DNA from: Azotobacter vinelandii
Lineage (GTDB): Bacteria; Pseudomonadota; Gammaproteobacteria; Pseudomonadales; Pseudomonadaceae
Length of the DNA stretch: 64,000 nt
Reading direction: 5' to 3' (one strand)
Assembly (NCBI RefSeq): GCF_001571105.1
Contig: NZ_BCTD01000005.1
The notes below the pieces were generated by a model that was not told the DNA's origin, made no database searches, and was given only the letters and a program-made list of their open reading frames with translations. Positions 1-8,086 of the stretch are shown here, piece by piece; the first letter of the stretch is position 1; the number at the start of each line of letters is the position of its first letter. The translations under genes were made by a program, and so were the position numbers.

Positions 1-149
1 CGGCTACGGGAAAAATTTTCAGGGCTTGCTGAACCTTAGCTTGACAGCTAGCCTCTTAACGAATAGCGATCTCAGCCATTATTATGTGGTTGAAAAACAA
101 GTTTGAGATTGTCTTACCGTCACATACCACGCACGATGGGGAAATACGG

Positions 150-1205
150 ATGAAACTGAAAAACACCTTGGGCGCCATTATTGGCTCGATGGTCGCCGCA
201 TCTTCGATCAGCGCGCTGGCTCAGGGCCAGGGCGCAGTTGAGGTGGAAGCTTTCGCCAAGCACTGGTTCAGCGATGAGAGTTCGCGCGACTTCGAAAACG
301 ATGAAGCCGAACTCTATGGTGCATCGATCGGTTATTTTTTGACCGATGATGTGGAGCTGGTCTTGTCGCATGGCGTTTACAGGGACGTCACTACCGATGA
401 GCCGATTGGCGACGGCGGGCACAAGGACATCAAGGGTGAACTGACCTCCATCGATGCCCTCTATCACTTCGGCGAGCCCGGCGCAGGCCTTCGTCCCTAC
501 GTTTCCGGCGGCTTCGCCCACCAGAGCATCGGCCAGGCCCGTGGCGGCCGTAACAACAGCACCCTGGCCAACGTCGGCGCCGGTCTGAAGTACTACTTCA
601 CCGACATGCTTTACGCCCGGGCCGGTCTCGAAGGCATGTACAACTTCGACGATGATCAGACCGACTGGCAGGCTGGCGTGGGTATCGGTCTGAACTTCGG
701 TGGCAGCGGCGGGAAGCAGCAACCCGTTGCGGAGCCGGTTGCCGAGGTCTGTGCCGACGTCGACAACGATGGCGTCTGCGACAATGTCGACCGCTGCCCG
801 GATACTCCCGCCAACACCACCGTGAATGCCGAGGGCTGCACCGCCGTCGCCGAGGTGGTGCGTGTCGAGCTGGACGTCAAGTTCGACTTCGACAAGGCGC
901 AGGTCAAGGAAGAAAGCTATGCCGACATCAAGAACCTGGCCGACTTCATGAAGCAGTATCCGCAGACCAACACTACCGTGGAAGGTCACACCGACTCCGT
1001 CGGTACGGATGCCTACAACCAGAAGCTGTCCGAGCGCCGTGCCAATGCGGTGCGTGATGTTCTGGTCAACGAGTATGGCGTGCAAGGCAGCCGCGTAGAT
1101 TCCGTCGGTTACGGCGAATCCCGTCCGGTGGCCGACAACGCTACCGAGTCCGGTCGCGCTATCAACCGTCGCGTGGAAGCGGAAGTGGAAGCCCAAGCCC
1201 AGTAA
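150..1205 (+). CDS. oprF: OprF-type major outer-membrane porin, OmpA family
   Basis: This encodes a 351-residue outer-membrane porin that also tethers the outer membrane to peptidoglycan. The start at 150 gives a signal peptide (MKLKNTLGAIIG, then a hydrophobic stretch ending ALAQ). An in-frame ATG at 84 would put about 22 charged residues in front of it and is rejected. Residues 20-195 form the N-terminal beta-barrel. A Cys-rich Asp/Pro linker follows (four Cys in the CADVDNDGVC...DRCPDTP region, as in Pseudomonas OprF). The C-terminal third is an OmpA peptidoglycan-binding domain with the conserved VEGHTDSVGT and LSERRANAV blocks. An intrinsic terminator follows directly. In Pseudomonas aeruginosa oprF also lies beside cobA and the nitrate genes, which supports the identification. 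Confidence 0.95.
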   Translation: MKLKNTLGAIIGSMVAASSISALAQGQGAVEVEAFAKHWFSDESSRDFENDEAELYGASIGYFLTDDVELVLSHGVYRDVTTDEPIGDGGHKDIKGELTSIDALYHFGEPGAGLRPYVSGGFAHQSIGQARGGRNNSTLANVGAGLKYYFTDMLYARAGLEGMYNFDDDQTDWQAGVGIGLNFGGSGGKQQPVAEPVAEVCADVDNDGVCDNVDRCPDTPANTTVNAEGCTAVAEVVRVELDVKFDFDKAQVKEESYADIKNLADFMKQYPQTNTTVEGHTDSVGTDAYNQKLSERRANAVRDVLVNEYGVQGSRVDSVGYGESRPVADNATESGRAINRRVEAEVEAQAQ

Positions 1206-1222
1206 TTGGCAGGTGCTTCAGG

Positions 1223-1253
1223 AAAAACCCGGCTTTGCCGGGTTTTTCTTTTT
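1223..1253 (+). terminator. Intrinsic terminator of oprF
   Basis: A GC-rich stem (AAAAACCCGGC / GCCGGGTTTTT) with a TTT loop and a T-rich tail starts 18 bases after the oprF stop. It separates oprF from the converging cobA gene. Confidence 0.9.
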
Positions 1254-1318
1254 CCAGGGACGGGCTCGGAGAGTCCGGGCCGGCAGGCTTGGAGCCCCGC
1301 CGTTACGAGGAGGAGGGT

Positions 1319-2056
1319 TCAGGCCGTACGGGCCATGAGCTGCGCTTGGGCGACGGCGGCGACTTCGCCGATCACCAGAATCGCCGGGCTTCTCAGGCTG
1401 AAGGCCGCAGCGTCCCATTGCATGGCGCCGAGGCTGCTGCGGCATTCGCGTTGCTGCGGCAACGAGGCGTTTTCGATCATCGCCACCGGCATGTCTGCAC
1501 GCATGCCGCCTGCCAGCAGGCCATCGCGTATCTCGGCCAGCTTGGCCACGCCCATGTAGACCACCAGGGTGGTGCCGCTCCGGGCCAGCGCCTGCCAGTT
1601 CAGGCTGCTGTCGTCCTGGGTGTGGGCCGTGACCAGGGTCACGCCACGCGCCACGCCGCGCAGGGTCAGTGGAATGCCGCATTGGGTGGCGCCGGCCAGG
1701 CCCGCCGTGATGCCGTTGACGATTTCCGTGGCGATGCCGTGGCTCGCCAGCCAGTCTGCCTCTTCGCTGCCACGGCCGAAGATGCAGGGATCGCCGCCCT
1801 TCAGGCGCGCCACGCATTTTCCCTGGCGGGCATAGCGCAGCATCAGGCGGTGGATGAAATCCTGTGGCGTGGAGCGGCAGCCGCCGCGTTTGCCCACGCC
1901 GATCACCCGGGCCTGCGGGCAGTGCTCGAGCACCGCCGGATTGACCAGGTCGTCGATCAGCACCACCTCCGCCTCGCCCAGGGCACGCACGGCCTTGAGC
2001 GTCAGCAATTCGGGATCGCCGGGGCCGGCACCGATCAGCCAGACTTTTGCGCTCAT
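1319..2056 (-). CDS. cobA: Uroporphyrinogen-III C-methyltransferase (SUMT)
   Basis: This 245-residue tetrapyrrole methylase transfers two methyl groups from S-adenosylmethionine to uroporphyrinogen III, giving precorrin-2 for siroheme and corrinoids. The N-terminal VWLIGAGPGDPELLTLKA motif and the later VARLKGGDPCIFGRGSEE block are family signatures. The length is that of a single-domain SUMT, not the CysG fusion. It is last in the minus-strand nitrate-assimilation cluster, 98 bp after the nitrate reductase gene. That position makes sense because NirB needs siroheme. It is probably co-transcribed with nirB-nirD-nitrate reductase. Confidence 0.95.
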   Translation of the reverse strand: MSAKVWLIGAGPGDPELLTLKAVRALGEAEVVLIDDLVNPAVLEHCPQARVIGVGKRGGCRSTPQDFIHRLMLRYARQGKCVARLKGGDPCIFGRGSEEADWLASHGIATEIVNGITAGLAGATQCGIPLTLRGVARGVTLVTAHTQDDSSLNWQALARSGTTLVVYMGVAKLAEIRDGLLAGGMRADMPVAMIENASLPQQRECRSSLGAMQWDAAAFSLRSPAILVIGEVAAVAQAQLMARTA

Positions 2057-2154
2057 GTTCCACCTCTATCGCTTTGGAGGATGGGTAACCGCCATGGCGC
2101 ACCCACCCGGAAGTGTCTGTTCTGGAAAGCGTTGTGCGCTCTTCCGTCCCGGAT

Positions 2155-4860
2155 TCAGCTATTCGCCGTCATGGGGCGAGCCAGCAGCCGCCTGATTTCC
2201 GGTACACAGGAGCCGCAGCCGGTACCGCACCCGAGTTCCTGCTTGAGGCCATCGAGATCGAGGCCGCGCTCGATACCGGCACGAATCGCCGCCTCGCCGA
2301 CGTTCATGCAACTGCATACCGTCCTATCCTTGATCGCCCCGTCGCTGCCCAGGGGGCCGCCGAGCGGAGCGAGCATCCAGCGGCGCAGTTCGGCATCGGT
2401 TCGGCCTTCGTTCCACAGCGCCTTGAGCCAGTCGCGTGCGGCGGTTTCGCCGGCCAGGCGCAGCGCGGTGATGCGCCCGTTCTCGATGCGCACGCGCTTG
2501 CCCACGCTGCGGCCAGGGTCGTCGTAGGCCAGTATCGGCCCCTCGTCGAGGCCGAGCAGAACGTCGATGCGCGCCAGCAGGCCGCTCTCCGGCGGCACGG
2601 CGCTGGCGGCCTTGACCAGCAGGGCCGGGCGCTCGCGGCCGGCCAGGGTCAGGCTGGCGTAGGCGAATCCGTCCAGCAGTGGGCGCAGCTCGGCGAAGCG
2701 CTGTTGGACGTCGCCCTCGACCAGGGCGAACAGTTGCCACGGCAGCTCGACCTTCTCCACCTCGACGCCGGCATGCTTGAGCTCCGGCTGCTTGGATAGC
2801 GGGTCGCAGGCCGGCAGGGTCAGCACGTTGGTGCCCAGGCCCTTGAGGAAGCGGTCGCCCCAGTGCATCGGCAGAAAGGCCTGGCCGGGACGTATGGATT
2901 CGTCGGCTTGCACCGGCAGGATCAGGCTGCCGCGGCGGCTGCGCAGCCTGGCCAGGTCGCCGCCGGCCAGGCGCCGACGGCGCAGTTCGTCCGGATGCAG
3001 GCCGAGGACGGCCTCCTCGACGTGACCGAACAGGCGGGCAACGGTACCGGTACGGCTCATGCCGTGCCACTGGTCGCGCAGACGGCCGGTATTGAGGATC
3101 AGGGGATAGCGCGCTTCGCGCCTTTCCTGCGGCGCCCGGTACGGATCGGCATGGAGGTGGGCACGGCCGCTGGCGGTGGGGAATACTCCATCGGCATACA
3201 AGCGTGGCGTGCCGCGGCTGGCGCCAGTCGGGAAAGGCCATTGCTGGGGACCGAGTTCGTCGATCAGGGCGTGGCTCAGACCGGACAGGTCGAGGTCGCG
3301 ACCGGCGGTCAGTTGTTTGTATTCATCGAACAGCGCGGCCGGGTCGGCGAACTCGAACAGGCTGGGTCGGCCGGGGCGCAGGTGTTTTTCCAGGCGACGG
3401 GCGAAGTCGCAGACGATCGCCCAGTCCGCCCGCGCCTCGCCCGGTGCCGGCACGGCCCGGCGCACATGGCTGAGGCGCCGTTCGGAGTTGGTCACCATGC
3501 CTTCCTTTTCGCCCCAGCCCGCGGCGGGCAGCAACAGGTCGGCGTAGCGACAGGTCTCGGTGGTGGCGTAGGCCTCCTGCACCACCACGAACGGGCAGGC
3601 GGCAAGGGCCTCGTGGATCTTCTGCTGGTCAGGCAGCGACTGCGCCGGGTTGGTGCAGGCGATCCACAAGGCCTTGATGCGGCCGATGCGCACGGCCTCG
3701 AACAGCTCGATGGCGGTCAGGCCGGTGCTTTCCGGCAGAGCGTCGATGCGCCAGTAGTCGGCGACTTCGGCACGGTGCCCGGCATTGCCGGCTTCGCGGT
3801 GACCGGGCAGCAGGTTGGCCAGGCTGCCGGTCTCGCGGCCGCCCATGGCGTTGGGCTGGCCGGTCAGCGAGAAGGGGCCGGCGCCGGGCTTGCCGATCTG
3901 TCCGGTGGCCAGGTGCAAGTTGATCAGCGCACTGTTCTTGGCGCTACCCGATGTGGACTGGTTGAGCCCCATGCACCACAGCGACAGGAAGCTGGGCGCC
4001 TTGCCGATCAGCTCGGCGCAGGTCTGCAGGCTGCCAACCGAGATGCCGCAGATATCCGCCACCGCCGCCGGGCTGTAGTCGCGCACCAGTTTCTTCAATT
4101 CGTCGAAGCCCTCGGTGTGGGCCTCGATCCAGGCGCGGTCGATCCAGCCTTCCCACAAGAGGATGTGCAGAATGCCGTGGAACAGCGCCACATCGGTGCC
4201 CGGCAAGATCGCCAGGTGTAGATCAGCCAACTCACAGGTATCGGTGCGTCGCGGATCGACCACGATGATCTTCATCTCTGGACGGCGGGCCTTGGCCGCT
4301 TCCAGGCGACGGAACAGAACCGGATGGGCGTAGGCCATGTTGCTGCCGGCGATCAGCAGGCAATGGCTCTGCTCGACGTCCTCGTAGGAGCAGGGCGGGG
4401 CATCGGCGCCCAGGCTGCGCTTGTAGCCGACCACCGCCGAGGACATGCACAGCCGCGAGTTGCTGTCGATGTTGTTGGTGCCGACCAGCGCGCGCGCCAG
4501 CTTGTTGAAGGCGTAGTAGTCTTCGGTCAGGAGTTGCCCGGAGATATAGAAGGCCACGCTGTCCGGGCCGTGCTCGCGGATGGTTTCGGCGAAAACCGCA
4601 GCCGCGTGATCCAGCGCATTGTCCCAGTCGGTACGGTCACGGGGCAGCGCCTTGCCCGAGCGCAGTTCGGGATGGAGCGCGCGGGCGGCCAGATCGCCGG
4701 TCAGGTGCAGGGTCGAGCCCTTGCTGCACAGGCGGCCGTGATTGGCCGGATGTGCCGGGTCGCCGGCGACGCCGGTGATCTGTTCGCCGTCGTGCTCGAT
4801 CAGCACGCCGCAGCCGACGCCGCAGTAACAGCAGGTGGAGGCGGTGGTCTGGTGGGCCAT
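2155..4860 (-). CDS. nasB: Assimilatory nitrate reductase, catalytic subunit with C-terminal BFD-type Fe-S domain
   Basis: This 901-residue cytoplasmic molybdenum enzyme reduces nitrate to nitrite. The N-terminal CCYCGVGCG motif plus the downstream Cys in GRLCSKG bind a [4Fe-4S] cluster. The central molybdopterin domain carries SRLCMSSAVVGYKRSLGAD and NPAQSLPDQQ. The last 60 residues hold four Cys (CSCMN...GCGTGCGSC), the pattern of a BFD-like [2Fe-2S] domain that takes electrons in stand-alone Nas reductases. There is no twin-arginine signal, which fits an assimilatory enzyme. It lies between nirD and cobA. The symbol nasB follows the A. vinelandii usage for nitrate reductase; in other species this family is called nasA or nasC. 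The symbol is less certain than the function. Confidence 0.93.
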   Translation of the reverse strand: MAHQTTASTCCYCGVGCGVLIEHDGEQITGVAGDPAHPANHGRLCSKGSTLHLTGDLAARALHPELRSGKALPRDRTDWDNALDHAAAVFAETIREHGPDSVAFYISGQLLTEDYYAFNKLARALVGTNNIDSNSRLCMSSAVVGYKRSLGADAPPCSYEDVEQSHCLLIAGSNMAYAHPVLFRRLEAAKARRPEMKIIVVDPRRTDTCELADLHLAILPGTDVALFHGILHILLWEGWIDRAWIEAHTEGFDELKKLVRDYSPAAVADICGISVGSLQTCAELIGKAPSFLSLWCMGLNQSTSGSAKNSALINLHLATGQIGKPGAGPFSLTGQPNAMGGRETGSLANLLPGHREAGNAGHRAEVADYWRIDALPESTGLTAIELFEAVRIGRIKALWIACTNPAQSLPDQQKIHEALAACPFVVVQEAYATTETCRYADLLLPAAGWGEKEGMVTNSERRLSHVRRAVPAPGEARADWAIVCDFARRLEKHLRPGRPSLFEFADPAALFDEYKQLTAGRDLDLSGLSHALIDELGPQQWPFPTGASRGTPRLYADGVFPTASGRAHLHADPYRAPQERREARYPLILNTGRLRDQWHGMSRTGTVARLFGHVEEAVLGLHPDELRRRRLAGGDLARLRSRRGSLILPVQADESIRPGQAFLPMHWGDRFLKGLGTNVLTLPACDPLSKQPELKHAGVEVEKVELPWQLFALVEGDVQQRFAELRPLLDGFAYASLTLAGRERPALLVKAASAVPPESGLLARIDVLLGLDEGPILAYDDPGRSVGKRVRIENGRITALRLAGETAARDWLKALWNEGRTDAELRRWMLAPLGGPLGSDGAIKDRTVCSCMNVGEAAIRAGIERGLDLDGLKQELGCGTGCGSCVPEIRRLLARPMTANS

Positions 4861-4880
4861 GGTCGTTTCTCCGTCGGCAC

Positions 4881-4930
4881 GAGCGGATTCATCCGCGATG
4901 GCGTGGGGGGCGCGAATGAACTCGCTCCTG
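4881..4930. repeat. REP-like inverted pair between nirD and the nitrate reductase gene
   Basis: GAGCGGATTCATCCGCG at 4881-4897 faces an imperfect reverse complement, CGCGAATGAACTCGCTC, at 4911-4927. The core GCGGATGAAT(T/C)CGCTC resembles the short REP sequences scattered between Pseudomonas genes. A related pair lies at 5298-5356. Confidence 0.7.
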
Positions 4931-4936
4931 CGGGGT

Positions 4937-5263
4937 TCAGGCGCAGTCCTTCAGGGATTTCAGGGCCAGCAGTACGCGCCCGCCCTCGATCTTGACCGGA
5001 TACTTGTGCGAGCAGCCGACATCCGGTTCCAGCGCCTCGCCGCTTTCCAGATCGATCTGCCAGTTGTGCAGCGGGCAGGCCACGCGCTTGCCGTAGATCA
5101 GTCCCTGCGACAGCGGACCGCCTTTGTGCGGGCAACGGTCGTCGAGAGCGAAAACCTCGTCGCGGGCGGTACGGAAGATGGCGATGTCGCCCCTGGGGCC
5201 GGCGACGATGCGCGCGCCGAGCACGTTGATCTCGTCCAGGGCACAGATATCCAGCCAGTTCAT
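4937..5263 (-). CDS. nirD: Nitrite reductase small subunit NirD, Rieske-type
   Basis: This 108-residue partner of NirB supports NADH-dependent reduction of nitrite to ammonium. The whole protein is a Rieske-fold domain. Unlike E. coli NirD, which lacks the ligands, this copy keeps CPH (RCPHKGGPLSQG) and CPLH (ACPLHNW), the Cys-x-His and Cys-x-x-His pairs that ligate a [2Fe-2S] cluster. It may therefore bind the cluster; this is inference from residues only. It lies 109 bp downstream of nirB with a REP pair in the gap and 76 bp before the nitrate reductase gene, so the three are probably one transcript. Confidence 0.93.
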   Translation of the reverse strand: MNWLDICALDEINVLGARIVAGPRGDIAIFRTARDEVFALDDRCPHKGGPLSQGLIYGKRVACPLHNWQIDLESGEALEPDVGCSHKYPVKIEGGRVLLALKSLKDCA

Positions 5264-5297
5264 CGATATTCCTCGCTCAATACGTTGCGGATTGGTT

Positions 5298-5356
5298 GCA
5301 GGAGCGAATTCATCCGCGACGGACGTCGTGCCGATTGCGGATGGAGCCGCTCCTGC
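5298..5356. repeat. REP-like inverted pair between nirB and nirD
   Basis: GCAGGAGCGAATTCATCCGCG faces an imperfect reverse complement, TTGCGGATGGAGCCGCTCCTGC, across about 15 bases. It is the same family as 4881-4930 and in the same operon. In the mRNA it could form a hairpin that influences relative nirB and nirD levels. Confidence 0.75.
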
Positions 5357-5372
5357 TGGCGGACAAGGTCGA

Positions 5373-7823
5373 TCAGGCGGTTTCCGTTTCCCTGACCGGG
5401 ATACGTTCGAATTCCTTCTTCAGGGCCGGGTTGCCGATCTGCTGCTGCCACGGGTCCTGCTCGAAGGACAGGGCGAACAGCAGGCGCTGGTGCAGGGCCT
5501 TGCGCCGTTCCCCGTCCTCCAGCACCGCCTGCCTGATGTGCTCCAGGCCGACGCGGTGCAGGTAGTGCACGGTGCGCTCCAGATAGAAGGCTTCCTCGCG
5601 ATAGAGCTGGAGGAAGGCCAGGCTGTACTCCATGACTTCCCCGGCGCTCCCGACCTTGACGAAGAACTCGCCGGCCTCGGTCTTGATGCCGCCGTTGCCG
5701 CCGATGTAGATCTCCCAGCCCGAATCCACGCCGATGACGCCGACATCCTTGATGCCCGACTCGGCGCAGTTGCGCGGGCAGCCGGAAACCGCCAGCTTGA
5801 CCTTGTGCGGCGACCACATGCCGAACAGCGCATGCTCGAGGTCGATACCCATCTGCGTCGAATTCTGGGTGCCGAAGCGGCAGAATTCGCTGCCGACGCA
5901 GGTCTTCACGGTGCGGATGGATTTGCCGTAGGCATGGCCGGAAGGCATGCCCAGCTCGCGCCACACGTTCGGCAGGTCTTCCTTCTTCACGCCGAGCAGG
6001 TCGATGCGCTGGCCGCCGGTGACCTTGACCATCGGCACCTTGTACTTCTCGGCCACGTCGGCGATGCGCCGCAGCTCGGCGGGGCTGGTCACGCCGCCCC
6101 ACATGCGCGGCACCACCGAGTAGGTGCCGTCCTTCTGGATGTTGGCGTGGGCACGCTCGTTGATCAGGCGCGACTGCGGATCGTCCTTGGCCTCGCCCGG
6201 CCAGGTGGAGATCAGGTAGTAGTTCAGCGCCGGGCGGCAGGTGGCGCAGCCATCGGGGCTGCGCCATTCCATGGCCTTCATGGCCTCGCCCATGCCGGTC
6301 AGACGCTGTTCGCGGATCGCCTGGCGTACCTGGCCGTGGTTGAGGTCGGTGCAGCCGCACACCGGCTTCTCGCTCTTGGGTTTGACGTCCGCGGCGCCGC
6401 CGACGGTGTTGATCAGAATCTGTTCGACCAGCCTGGCGCAGGAGCCGCAGGAACTGGCGGCCTTGGTGTGCTTCTTCACCTCGTCCACGGAAAGCAGACC
6501 ATTTTCCCGGATCGCCTTGACGATGGTGCCCTTGCACACACCGTTGCAGCCGCAGACCTCCATCTCGTCGCTCATCGCCATGGCCTTGTCCTGGCCCTGA
6601 TGGCCGGCGTCGCCGATGGCGTTTTCGCCGAACATCAGGAGGTCGCGGATTTCGGCGACATTGTGCTGCTCGCGGATCTGCCGGAAGTACCAGCCGCCGT
6701 CGGCGGTGTCGCCGTACAGGCAGGCGCCGACCAGCACGTCGTCCTTGACCACCAGCTTCTTGTAGACGCCGCCGATGGGGTCGGAAAGGGTGATGGTCTC
6801 GGTGCCTTCCCCGCCCATGAAGTCGCCGGCGGAAAACAGGTCGATGCCGGTGACCTTGAGCTTGGTGGAGGTCACCGAGCCTTCGTAGCGGGCGTTGCCG
6901 AGTCGGGCCAGATGGTCGGCGCAGACCCGGGCCTGCTCGAACAGCGGGGCCACCAGGCCGTAGGCGATGCCGCGGTGATTGGCGCATTCGCCGACGGCGT
7001 AGATGGCCGGATCGGCGGTCCGCAGGTAGTCGTCGACCCGGATGCCGCGATCGCAGGCCAGGCCCGCGCGTTCGGCCAGTTCGACGTTGGGACGGATGCC
7101 GGCGGCCATCACCACCAGATCGGCGGGGCATTCTTCGCCGTCGCTGAAATGCGCGCTGGCCACCCGGCCCTGGCCATCGTCGAGCAGGGCGGCGGTGTTG
7201 GTGTTCAGGCGGAACTTGATGCCGCGTGCCTCCAGGGCGTTCTGCAGCAGTTTGCCGGCGGTCCTGTCGAGCTGGCGATCGAGCAGCCAGTCGCCGAGGT
7301 GTACCACGGTCACCTCCATGCCGCGCAGCCTGAGGCCGTTGGCCGCTTCCAGGCCGAGCAGGCCGCCACCGATCACCAGCGCGTGACGGTGGGAGCGGGC
7401 GGTTTCCATCATCGCCCGGGTATCGGCGATGTCGCGGTAGCCGATCACGCCCTGCAGATCCTTGCCGGGGATCGGCAGGATGAAAGGGCTGGAACCGGTG
7501 GCGACGAGCAGGCGGTCGTATTCGGCCTGGCTGCCGTCGGAGGCCGTGACCCGGCGATTCTCGCGGTCGATGTCGACCACCTTGCAGCCGAGGCGCAGGT
7601 CGATGCCGTTGTCCCGGTACCAGTCCAGGTCGTTGAGAACGATTTCTTCGAAGGTCTGTTCGCCGGCCAGCACCGGAGAGAGCAGGATGCGGTTGTAGTT
7701 CGGGTGCGGTTCGGCGCCGAACACCGCGATCTCGTAGAGGTCCGGGGCGAGCTTGAGCAGTTCTTCCAGGGTGCGGACCCCGGCCATGCCGTTGCCGATC
7801 ATCACCAGCTTGAGTTTTTCCAT
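5373..7823 (-). CDS. nirB: Assimilatory NADH-nitrite reductase, large subunit
   Basis: This 816-residue siroheme enzyme reduces nitrite to ammonium in the cytoplasm. Residues 1-300 form a pyridine-nucleotide oxidoreductase (MIGNGMAGVRTLEEL FAD site; VIGGGLLGLEAANGL NAD site). Two BFD-type Cys clusters follow (VCGCNGVCKG with SSCGSCARL, and VCGCTDLNHG with GCATCRPAL). Then come the nitrite/sulfite-reductase half-domain and the siroheme/[4Fe-4S] motifs TCVGSEFCRFG and SGCPRNCAESG. The length is typical. Start ATG at 7823 has an upstream purine-rich GGAGAAGAG. A sigma-54 promoter and an ANTAR leader with terminator precede it. The A. vinelandii literature calls the nitrite reductase gene of this operon nasA. 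Confidence 0.96.
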   Translation of the reverse strand: MEKLKLVMIGNGMAGVRTLEELLKLAPDLYEIAVFGAEPHPNYNRILLSPVLAGEQTFEEIVLNDLDWYRDNGIDLRLGCKVVDIDRENRRVTASDGSQAEYDRLLVATGSSPFILPIPGKDLQGVIGYRDIADTRAMMETARSHRHALVIGGGLLGLEAANGLRLRGMEVTVVHLGDWLLDRQLDRTAGKLLQNALEARGIKFRLNTNTAALLDDGQGRVASAHFSDGEECPADLVVMAAGIRPNVELAERAGLACDRGIRVDDYLRTADPAIYAVGECANHRGIAYGLVAPLFEQARVCADHLARLGNARYEGSVTSTKLKVTGIDLFSAGDFMGGEGTETITLSDPIGGVYKKLVVKDDVLVGACLYGDTADGGWYFRQIREQHNVAEIRDLLMFGENAIGDAGHQGQDKAMAMSDEMEVCGCNGVCKGTIVKAIRENGLLSVDEVKKHTKAASSCGSCARLVEQILINTVGGAADVKPKSEKPVCGCTDLNHGQVRQAIREQRLTGMGEAMKAMEWRSPDGCATCRPALNYYLISTWPGEAKDDPQSRLINERAHANIQKDGTYSVVPRMWGGVTSPAELRRIADVAEKYKVPMVKVTGGQRIDLLGVKKEDLPNVWRELGMPSGHAYGKSIRTVKTCVGSEFCRFGTQNSTQMGIDLEHALFGMWSPHKVKLAVSGCPRNCAESGIKDVGVIGVDSGWEIYIGGNGGIKTEAGEFFVKVGSAGEVMEYSLAFLQLYREEAFYLERTVHYLHRVGLEHIRQAVLEDGERRKALHQRLLFALSFEQDPWQQQIGNPALKKEFERIPVRETETA

Positions 7824-7849
7824 CGCTCTTCTCCGTTACGGAAAGCGGA

Positions 7850-7940
7850 AAACAAAAAAGGCGTCCCGCCGGTTACCCAGCGAGGACGCCTTTGTCCATT
7901 CCCGTTCTGTCGGGAAACACTGCCCTCCACGTTGAAGGCA
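7850..7940 (-). promoter_or_regulatory. NasT-responsive (ANTAR) antitermination leader of nirB
   Basis: Read on the minus strand, hairpin P1 (7940-7921) has a 7-bp stem TGCCTTC/GAGGGCA and hexaloop AACGTG. Four bases on, hairpin P2 (7916-7899) has a 6-bp stem TTCCCG/CGGGAA and hexaloop ACAGAA. Both loops have A at position 1 and G at position 4, the ANTAR-protein recognition pattern. An intrinsic terminator follows (AAAGGCGTCC ... GGACGCC plus six T, 7893-7853), ending about 30 bases before the nirB start. NasT-mediated antitermination of this operon is established in A. vinelandii. The hairpins here are direct readings; function is by family knowledge. Confidence 0.92.
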
Positions 7941-7969
7941 ATGCTTATGTGATCTGTCGGTTTTCTCGA

Positions 7970-7985
7970 TGCAGGGGCTGTGCCA
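7970..7985 (-). promoter_or_regulatory. Sigma-54 (-24/-12) promoter of the nirB operon
   Basis: On the minus strand TGGCACAGCCCCTGCA matches the RpoN consensus TGGCAC-N5-TTGCA, with GG and GC ten bases apart as required. It predicts a transcript start near 7959, about 20 bases before the first ANTAR hairpin. Confidence 0.85.
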
Positions 7986-8049
7986 GTTTCACGGATGACT
8001 GATTTGCAAGGGATTTCCCGGTGGCTGGCCTGAAGGAGTCGTTCCAGCT

Positions 8050-8066
8050 TGCACTGTCTTGGTTCG
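8050..8066. promoter_or_regulatory. NtrC-like enhancer box upstream of nirB
   Basis: TGCACTGTCTTGGTTCG matches the NtrC pattern TGCACY-N5-GGTGCA at 10 of 12 fixed positions. It is centred about 99 bp upstream of the predicted start, a usual enhancer distance. A close copy lies before nasA at 11392-11408. Confidence 0.6.
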
Positions 8067-8086
8067 GTGCGCCCTCTTATGGGGTT

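Noticed and set aside
41..70. TTGACA upstream of oprF as a sigma-70 promoter
   Set aside because: No acceptable -10 at 16-18 bp (TAGCGA is the nearest); oprF promoters may also be of the SigX type, which I could not identify.
5124..7952. 942-codon open frame on the plus strand opposite nirB
   Set aside because: It mirrors nirB codons; in high-GC genes the antisense third-position frame stays open. It has no domains, and its composition (Val/Ala/Gly/His/Gln-rich) is that of a shadow frame.
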